From the NCBI GenBank assembly GCA_021811225.1, contig JAJZPJ010000163.1, positions 1-5,927 of the forward strand: 5,927 bases of DNA, given 5' to 3'. The notes beneath the pieces are model-generated. The model saw only the letters and a program-made list of their open reading frames with translations, made no database searches and was not told the origin of the DNA. This stretch comes from Pseudomonadota bacterium. Its GTDB lineage: Bacteria > Pseudomonadota > Gammaproteobacteria > Burkholderiales > Rhodocyclaceae. Each line of letters starts with the position of its first letter. Position 1 is the stretch's first letter. The position numbers and the translations under genes were made by a program. Below, one piece after another: positions 1 through 5,927 of this stretch.

Positions 1-898
<898 letters not shown>

Positions 899-902
<4 letters not shown>

Positions 903-3109
903 GCGAAGGCATCAACGAGGCGCTCCAGCGTCTGGCGGACCTGTGCGGCATCAGCTCCGATTACCACGACATCTGGGGCAATCGCCACGTCGTCTCCGAC
1001 CTCACCCGGCGCCGTCTGCTCGCGGCCATGCACCTGCCGGTCGAGGGCGACCTCGCGGCGCTCGCGCTGGAATTCGAAAACCGCGATTGGCAAAGACCGC
1101 TGGCGCCGGCAATGGTGTTCAAGGCCTCGGCGGGCGCACCGCGAATCGAAGTGACGCTGCCCACGGATCTTGCCCAACGGCATTGTCGGTGGTCATTGAC
1201 GCTGGAGGACGGCGAATGCCGGCGCGGCGACTTTCTCCCCGCCGATCTCGAAGCGGTGGCCGAGCGCAGCGTGGCCGGCACCCGGTACCAGCGCCGACTC
1301 CTGCCGCTGCCGCAACCCGTGCCCACCGGCTACCACCGCTTCGAGCTGGGCGAACCCGAACGGGCGGAGACGGCGCGGATGCAGCTGATCGTCGCGCCGG
1401 ACCAGTGCTACCAGCCGCCGGCATTGCGCGAGGGCAGACGGATCTGGGGTCCGGCGGTGCAGCTCTACGGCCTGCGCTCGCAGCGCAACTGGGGCATCGG
1501 CGACTTCACCGACCTCAAGACGCTGCTCGATCTCGCCGCCGAGGCAGGCGCCGGCATCGTCGGCGTCAATCCCTTGCACGCCCTGTTCCCCGATCAGCCC
1601 GGGCAGTTCAGCCCCTACAGTCCGTCGAGCCGGCTGTTCGTCAATATCCTCTATCTCGACGTCGCGGCGATCCCCGATTTCCGGGAACAGGATCTCGATG
1701 CCGATCCGGATTTTCGGGCCGATCTGCATCGACTGCGCGAATCAGAGCTGGTCGATTACGAGGCGGTCTCGGCGCTGAAGCTGGCAGCGCTGGCGCGCGC
1801 CTATCGGCACTTCCGCGACCGTCACCTGGCGACGGGAAGCGCTCGCGCCGACGCCTTCCGCCGCTTCTGCGCCGAGGGGGGCGAAGCGCTGTCCAGCCAC
1901 GCGCTGTTCGAGGCGCTGCAGGCGCACTTTCGCGAGCGGGATGCCGCGGTCTGGGGCTGGCCGGCCTGGCCGCCCGAATACCAGGACCCGCACGGACCGG
2001 CGGTGACCGCTTTCGCCCGGACGCACGCCGCCGAGACCGACTTCTATGCCTACCTGCAATGGCAGGCGGAGCTGCAACTGGCCGAGGCCGGCGAACATTC
2101 CCGGCGCTTGGGCCTGGGCGTCGGCCTGTATCAGGATCTCGCGGTGGGAGCGAGCCCGGGCGGCGCCGAGACCTGGGCCGGTCAGGGCGTCTATGCCGCG
2201 GGGGCGCACGCCGGCGCGCCGCCCGACGACTTCAACCTGCACGGTCAGGACTGGGGCCTGCCGCCCTTCGTGCCGCACCGCCTGCGCGATGCCGCCTACG
2301 CCCCGTTCATCGCCACGCTGCGCGCCAACATGCGCCATTGCGGCGCGCTGCGCATCGACCACGTGATGAACCTGACCCGCCTGTTCTGGGTGCCGGCGGG
2401 CGCATCGGCGGCCGAGGGCGCCTACGTCTCCTATCCGCTCGACGACCTGCTCGGCATCCTCGCCCTGGAGAGCCAGCGCAACCGCTGCCTGGTCATCGGC
2501 GAGGATCTGGGCACCGTGCCCGACGGCCTGCGCCCGAGACTCAAGGCGCTGGGCGTGCTCTCCTACCGGCCGCTGTTCTTCGCGCGCGAGGACAACGGCG
2601 ACTTCCTGATGCCGGCCCGTTTTCCGGATCAGGCGCTGGTGTGCATCGGCACCCACGATCTGCCGACCTTGCGCGGCTTCTGGCTGGGGCAAGACCTCGC
2701 GGCCCGCGCCGCCCTCGGCCTGTTTCCCTCGGAGGAACTGCGGGCCTCGCTGGCGGCCGGTCGCGCCCAGGACCGTCCCCGGCTGCTGCAGGCGCTGGCC
2801 CGGGAGGGGCTGCTGCCGGCGGGCATGACCGCCGATGCGCAGACGCTGCCCGACGTCAGCTTCGAACTCGCGGTCGCGGTGCACCGCTATCTCGCGCGCA
2901 GCCCGGCCGGGGTCATGGCGGTGCAGCCCGAAGACGTCTTCGCGGTGATCGAACAGGCGAACCTGCCGGGCAGCGTCAACGAGCATCCGAACTGGCGCCG
3001 CAAGCTGCCGCTGGAACTGGAGCGCTGGCGCGAGGACCGGCGCTTCGGCGATCTGGGCGAGGCGCTGCGCCGCGAGCGCGACGGCTCTATGCCAGATGCA
3101 CTGGCATAA
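899..3109 (+). CDS. malQ: 4-alpha-glucanotransferase (amylomaltase), long form with N-terminal domain
   Basis: Cytoplasmic glycoside hydrolase family 77 enzyme that transfers alpha-1,4-glucan segments between maltooligosaccharides and releases glucose. It is 736 residues, slightly longer than E. coli MalQ (about 694). The N-terminal region (1 to about 170) matches the MalQ N-terminal type, with YHDIWGNRHVVSDLTRRRLL after the first helix. The catalytic barrel starts near 180: WGPAVQLYGLRSQRNWGIGD (183-202), GVNPLHALF (222-230), SPYSPSSR (238-245). Predicted catalytic residues are the nucleophile D487 in LRIDHVM, acid/base E535 in IGEDLGTVP and stabiliser D587 in GTHDLPT. Their spacings of 48 and 52 equal those I recall for E. 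coli MalQ. The C-terminal NLPGSVNEHPNWRRKL is also typical. The start at 899 is chosen for the RBS, the overlap with the glgX stop and the family N-terminus; the same frame is open upstream to 389, but that part is only out-of-frame glgX. The last codons lie in an inverted repeat. Confidence 0.96.
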
Positions 3110-3117
3110 GAGCCCGT
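3081..3117. repeat. Bulged inverted repeat over the malQ stop codon
   Basis: The core is a perfect 8-bp inverted repeat, TATGCCAG (3088-3095) and CTGGCATA (3101-3108), around the loop ATGCA. It covers the last malQ codons and the first two bases of the TAA. ACGGCTCT (3081-3088) can extend the stem by pairing with AGAGCCCGT (3109-3117), leaving single-base bulges. The right arm is shared with the next hairpin, so the full forms of the two exclude each other. Confidence 0.6.
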
Positions 3118-3142
3118 AATGCCCTTCGGGCAAACGGGCTCT
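3109..3142. terminator. Intergenic hairpin between convergent malQ and ATPase genes
   Basis: The outer stem AGAGCCCGT (3109-3117) pairs with ACGGGCTCT (3134-3142), 9 bp. A small A-rich internal loop follows, then an inner stem of about 5 bp (3120-3124 with 3128-3132) closed by TTC. It spans from the last base of the malQ stop to the second base of the ATPase stop complement (3141-3143), so it fills the whole gap. Its position suits a bidirectional terminator. There is no T tract on the + side (AACGGTAG follows). On the - side only TATG follows the CTCT end of the stem. It may instead act in 3'-end protection or Rho-assisted termination. Confidence 0.55.
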
Positions 3143-5765
3143 AACGGTAGATCCAGCCCGCCCGCAGCATGCACTTCTCGATCTCGACGGCGACAAAGAC
3201 CACGGACGACAGCGCCAGGCAGGCGGCGAGTTCGCCCGCCGAGAGCGGCTCGGTCTTGAACCAGGCGTTGAACAGCGGCAGGTAGAGCGTGGCCAACTGC
3301 AGCACGACGGTAAACAGCACGGCGGCGAGCAGCCTGGGGTTCGAGGCGATGCCGATGGCGAACAGCGACTCCCGCTCGCTGCGTATGGCCAGGACGTGGC
3401 CGAGCTGGGAGAGCGTCAGCACCGTGAACACCATCGTCTGCCAGTGCGCAAAACCGCTGTGATGAGCCCAGGCCTGGGTGCCGAGCGTCACCCCGGCCAT
3501 CAGCAATCCCGCCCAGACGATGTGCTGCCACATGCCGCGGGCGAACACGCTCTCGTTCGGCGGTCGCGGCGGGCGGCGCATCACGTCGGGCTCAGCGGGC
3601 TCGCCTGCCAGCGCCAGGCCGGGCAGGCCGTCGGTGACCAGGTTGATCCAGAGGATGTGGATGGGCAGGAGCGGGATCGGCAGGCCGAGAAAGGGCGCGA
3701 GAAAGATCGTCCAGATCTCCGCGGCGTTGGTGCTCATCGCGTACCGGATGAAGCGGCGGATGTTGTCGTAGATGCGCCGCCCCTCGCGCACCGCGTGCAC
3801 CAGGGTGGCGAAGTTGTCGTCGGCGAGCACCAGGTGCGCCGCCTCGCGCGCCACGTCGGTGCCGCCCCGGCCCATGGCGACGCCGATGTCGGCGCGCTTC
3901 AGGGCCGGCGCGTCATTCACTCCGTCGCCGGTCATCGCGACGATCTCGCCGGCCCGCTGCAGCGCTTCGACGATGCGGATCTTCTGCGCCGGATCGACCC
4001 GGGCATAGACCGCCACGCCCTTCACCCGGGCGGCGAACGCGGCATCGGAGAGCGCTGCGAGCTCTGTCCCGGTCATGACCCCGTCGCCGTCGCCGCTGAT
4101 CCCCAGACGCCGCGCGATGGCGCGGGCCGTGGCCGGATGGTCGCCGGTGATCATCACCGGCACGATGCCCGCGCGCTTGCACTCGGCCACGGCATCGGCA
4201 GCCTCCGTCCGGGGCGGATCGATCAGGCCGACCAGGCCGAGGAAGATCAATCCCGTCTGCGCAGCCGGGAGATCCGCCGGGCGTTCGGCGAACCGGCGAT
4301 ACGCCACCGCCAGGACGCGCAGCCCCGCCGCCGCCATGTGCTCGGCGGCGGCTTGCAGCGCCTCGGCGTCGAGCGGGGTCTCGCCGGTGCCCGAGAGCTG
4401 CGCTGCGCACAGCGGCAACAGCGCCTCCGGCGCGCCCTTGACATAGACGACGTGGCCCTCGGCGGTGCGGTGGAGGGTGGCCATGCGCATCCTGCCGGAA
4501 TCGAAGGGCTGCTCCGCCACGCGCGGCAGCGCGACATCCAGCGCCGCCTTGAAGTAGCCGGCGGCAGCCGCCGCTTCGAGCAGCGCCGTCTCGGTCGGAT
4601 CGCCCGAGACGGCGCCGGCAGCCGAAATATCGGCGTCGTTGCACAGTACGAGCGCGCGCCCCAGCGTCGCCCAGGGCTCGCCCGAAGCGAAGCTCGACGC
4701 GAGCGCCCCGTCGGCGAAGTAGCGCTCGACGCGCATCCGGTTTTCGGTCAGCGTCCCGGTCTTGTCGGAGCAGATGACGGTGACCGAGCCCAGGGTCTCG
4801 ACCGCCGGCAGACGCCTGACCAGGGCGTAGCGCCTGGCCATCTTGCGCGCCCCCAGCGCCAGCGCGATGGTGACGACGGCGGGCAGCGCCTCGGGAATGG
4901 CGGCCACCGCCAGGCTGACCGCGGTGAGGAACATCAGCAGCGGCGGCTCGCCGCGCAGCAGGCCGGCGGTGAACACGATGGCGCAGATCGCCAGCACGAC
5001 CAGGGCCAGACGCGTGCCGAAGCGGGCCAGGCGCCGCTGCAGCGGCGTCTTCAGTTCCTCCGCGCCGGCGAGCAGTTGGGCGATCCGGCCCAGCTCGGTG
5101 GCGAGACCCGTGGCCACCGCCAATCCGGCGCCGCGCCCGCGCGTGACCAGCGTGCCCTTGTGGGCCATGTCGAGCCGGTCGCCCAGCGGAGCCTCGGCGG
5201 CGGGCAAGACGAGAGCGTCCTTGTCCGCCGGCTGCGATTCACCGGTCAGCAGCGCCTCCGCCACCTGCAGTTGCGCGGTGTCGATCAGTCGCAGATCGGC
5301 AGGCACGATCGCGCCCGCTTCCAGCAGCACGAGGTCGCCGGGCACCAATTGGTCGGCCGGGACGCTGAGCGCTTCGCCCGCGCGCCTGACCCGCGCCGTG
5401 GGCGCGGCCAGCCGCTTGAGCGCCGCCATCGCCCGCTCGGCGCGGTATTCCTGGGCGAAGCCGATGGCGGCATTGAGCAGCACGATGACCGCGATGGCGA
5501 TGGTATCGCCCGGATCGCCGACGATGCCCGAGACCACGGCGGCGACGATCAGCACCAGGATCATGAAGTCGCCGAACTGGTCCGCGATCATGCGCAAGAC
5601 GCTGCGCCGCGCGCCCTCTGGCAGGCTGTTGGGGCCATAGCGCGCCAGGCGACGCTGCGCCTCCGCGGCGTCGAGCCCGCTTCCTGGATCGACGCCCAGT
5701 TCGCCGGCGACGGCCTCGGCCGAGAGCGCATGCCAGGGCTTTGGGGCCGGGCCGGCATCGGGCAT
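3141..5765 (-). CDS. P-type cation-transporting ATPase, P2A (calcium pump) type
   Basis: Membrane pump of 874 residues, a normal length for bacterial P2A ATPases. The N-terminal cation-ATPase domain begins WHALSAEAV (from 11). The actuator domain has TGES (174-177). The phosphorylation motif is CSDKTGTLTEN with phospho-acceptor D334. Nucleotide-domain KGAPE is at 443-447, TGDHPAT at 540-546 and the hinge TGDGVNDAP at 612-620. Ten hydrophobic segments fit M1-M10: about 64-82, 87-105, 253-270, 277-305, 676-693, 699-720, 745-767, 775-796, 812-830 and 846-867. Ion-site residues match SERCA site II: VAAIPEALP in M4 (V287, A288, I290, E292), N680 and E683 in M5, N708, T711 and D712 in M6 (NLVTDGLP). 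Q787 sits where SERCA has site-I Glu908. Calcium efflux is the likeliest role; another cation is possible. ATG at 5765 is the first ATG after an in-frame TGA (5787-5789). It converges on malQ. Confidence 0.93.
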   Translation of the reverse strand: MPDAGPAPKPWHALSAEAVAGELGVDPGSGLDAAEAQRRLARYGPNSLPEGARRSVLRMIADQFGDFMILVLIVAAVVSGIVGDPGDTIAIAVIVLLNAAIGFAQEYRAERAMAALKRLAAPTARVRRAGEALSVPADQLVPGDLVLLEAGAIVPADLRLIDTAQLQVAEALLTGESQPADKDALVLPAAEAPLGDRLDMAHKGTLVTRGRGAGLAVATGLATELGRIAQLLAGAEELKTPLQRRLARFGTRLALVVLAICAIVFTAGLLRGEPPLLMFLTAVSLAVAAIPEALPAVVTIALALGARKMARRYALVRRLPAVETLGSVTVICSDKTGTLTENRMRVERYFADGALASSFASGEPWATLGRALVLCNDADISAAGAVSGDPTETALLEAAAAAGYFKAALDVALPRVAEQPFDSGRMRMATLHRTAEGHVVYVKGAPEALLPLCAAQLSGTGETPLDAEALQAAAEHMAAAGLRVLAVAYRRFAERPADLPAAQTGLIFLGLVGLIDPPRTEAADAVAECKRAGIVPVMITGDHPATARAIARRLGISGDGDGVMTGTELAALSDAAFAARVKGVAVYARVDPAQKIRIVEALQRAGEIVAMTGDGVNDAPALKRADIGVAMGRGGTDVAREAAHLVLADDNFATLVHAVREGRRIYDNIRRFIRYAMSTNAAEIWTIFLAPFLGLPIPLLPIHILWINLVTDGLPGLALAGEPAEPDVMRRPPRPPNESVFARGMWQHIVWAGLLMAGVTLGTQAWAHHSGFAHWQTMVFTVLTLSQLGHVLAIRSERESLFAIGIASNPRLLAAVLFTVVLQLATLYLPLFNAWFKTEPLSAGELAACLALSSVVFVAVEIEKCMLRAGWIYR

Positions 5766-5778
5766 GGTATCCGTGGCG

Positions 5779-5783
5779 CCTCC
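5779..5783 (-). promoter_or_regulatory. Probable Shine-Dalgarno of the ATPase, unusually distant
   Basis: On the - strand GGAGG (5783 down to 5779) is the only good Shine-Dalgarno match before the ATPase ATG. It lies 13 bases from that ATG, longer than the usual 5-9. No other in-frame ATG, GTG or TTG exists between the ATG and the upstream in-frame stop, so the start is kept. An ACG at 5774-5772 would have 4-base spacing but is an unlikely start. Confidence 0.4.
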
Positions 5784-5809
5784 GCATCAAATGTCGAGTG
5801 AGTAAGTAT

Positions 5810-5837
5810 CCCCCGGCAAAGCCGGGGGCTTTAATTT
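5810..5837. terminator. Strong GC hairpin with T-rich flank on the + side
   Basis: The perfect 8-bp stem CCCCCGGC (5810-5817) and GCCGGGGG (5821-5828) closes an AAA loop and is followed by CTTTAATTT. Read on the + strand this looks like an intrinsic terminator, yet no + strand gene lies to its left. Read on the - strand it follows the TAA of the possible gene tail (5831-5833) by two bases, but the sequence after the stem (ATACTTACTC) has no clean T tract. It could be a terminator for the right-hand gene, the subterminal palindrome of an insertion element, or a block to antisense transcription into the ATPase. Confidence 0.5.
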
Positions 5838-5927
5838 GTGAGCCGCTCGAAGCGGCTGTCGGGGTCGCTAACGCGGCCCCGATTTCTTTGAGCCACCTTA
5901 CGGTGGCCAGTCAACGCAACAGGTTCA
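5831..5927 (-). CDS. Possible C-terminal tail of an unidentified - strand gene (start outside window)
   Basis: On the - strand one frame is open from 5926 to a TAA at 5833-5831, giving 31 residues that begin EPVALTGHRK, contain NRGRVSDPDSRFER and end LTN. The other two - strand frames both contain stops within this stretch. Codons such as CCT, GTT, ACT, CAA, AGA and AAT differ from the GC-ending choice of the neighbouring genes, suggesting a foreign origin. The basic, polar tail is densely packed with hairpins at the DNA level. Tails of TnpB-type genes of IS200/IS605 elements can look like this, because their guide RNA overlaps the gene end. I do not recognise the protein from this fragment, and a chance open frame of this length is quite possible. 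Confidence 0.35.
   Translation of the reverse strand, partial: EPVALTGHRKVAQRNRGRVSDPDSRFERLTN
5841..5907. repeat. Three closely spaced perfect or near-perfect hairpins
   Basis: Hairpin one is AGCCGCT (5841-5847), loop CGA, AGCGGCT (5851-5857), 7 bp. Hairpin two is TCGGGGTCGC (5859-5868), loop TAAC, GCGGCCCCGA (5873-5882), 10 bp with one G-T pair, followed on the + strand by TTTCTTTG. Hairpin three is GCCACC (5892-5897), loop TTAC, GGTGGC (5902-5907), 6 bp. With the 5810-5828 hairpin they form a run of four within about 100 bases. Their arms are unrelated in sequence, so this is a folded RNA or DNA end rather than a copied repeat unit. Confidence 0.6.

Noticed and set aside
943..3144. Long + strand open frame of 733 codons within malQ
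   Set aside because: Low-complexity R/A/G/P-rich translation, shifted from the malQ frame; a high-GC shadow of a gene with intact catalytic motifs.
1742..3196. Long - strand open frame antisense to malQ
   Set aside because: Compositional shadow of GC-biased codons; its start would lie inside the ATPase 3' end and no family motif is visible.
5786..5790. TTGAT on the - strand, the known ISDra2 target/TAM sequence
   Set aside because: A five-base match is expected by chance, and it lies downstream of the hairpins on the - strand, the wrong side for a left-end target of a - strand element.
5239..5790. Out-of-frame - strand reading starting at TTG/ATG 5790-5785, closer to the GGAGG
   Set aside because: The GGAGG lies inside this reading rather than before it, and the translation is an arginine-rich shadow of the ATPase.
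3396..5801. Long + strand open frame antisense to the ATPase (801 codons)
   Set aside because: Its translation is H/R/G/D/Q-rich without domain character, while the - strand frame carries every P-type ATPase motif.
5886..5914. TTGACT on the - strand (5914-5909) as a -35 box for the ATPase
   Set aside because: No acceptable -10 box occurs 16-18 bases downstream; the interval is filled by the GCCACC/GGTGGC hairpin.

Overview
The window is high-GC coding DNA and most resembles a proteobacterium. This is inferred from strong G/C preference at third codon positions, a long-form MalQ with the N-terminal domain typical of proteobacteria, and a glgX-malQ pair joined by a stop/start overlap. No rRNA, tRNA or other lineage marker is present, so placement below phylum is not supported.

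Layout: (1) 1-902, + strand, the C-terminal part of a glycogen debranching enzyme (GlgX/TreX type) that begins outside the window. (2) 899-3109, + strand, a complete 736-residue 4-alpha-glucanotransferase (malQ) whose ATG overlaps the glgX stop. (3) 3081-3142, two overlapping, mutually exclusive hairpins over the 3' ends of two convergent genes. (4) 3141-5765, - strand, a complete 874-residue P-type cation ATPase of the calcium-pump (P2A) type. (5) 5766-5927, a leader with four closely spaced hairpins and a possible 31-codon tail of another - strand gene entering from the right edge.

GlgX and MalQ fit one pathway. The debranching enzyme removes alpha-1,6 side chains of phosphorylase-trimmed glycogen. 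The glucanotransferase disproportionates the released short maltooligosaccharides into longer chains that phosphorylase can use, plus glucose. The ATPase is convergent to this pair and has no evident functional link to it.

The three main genes belong to known families and look intact, apart from the window-edge truncation of glgX. I see no convincing undescribed multi-gene system. The stretches worth a second look are non-coding: the competing hairpins at 3081-3142, and the hairpin-rich, compositionally different right edge, which may be the end of a mobile element (an IS200/IS605 or TnpB-type right end is one possibility) lying directly upstream of the ATPase.
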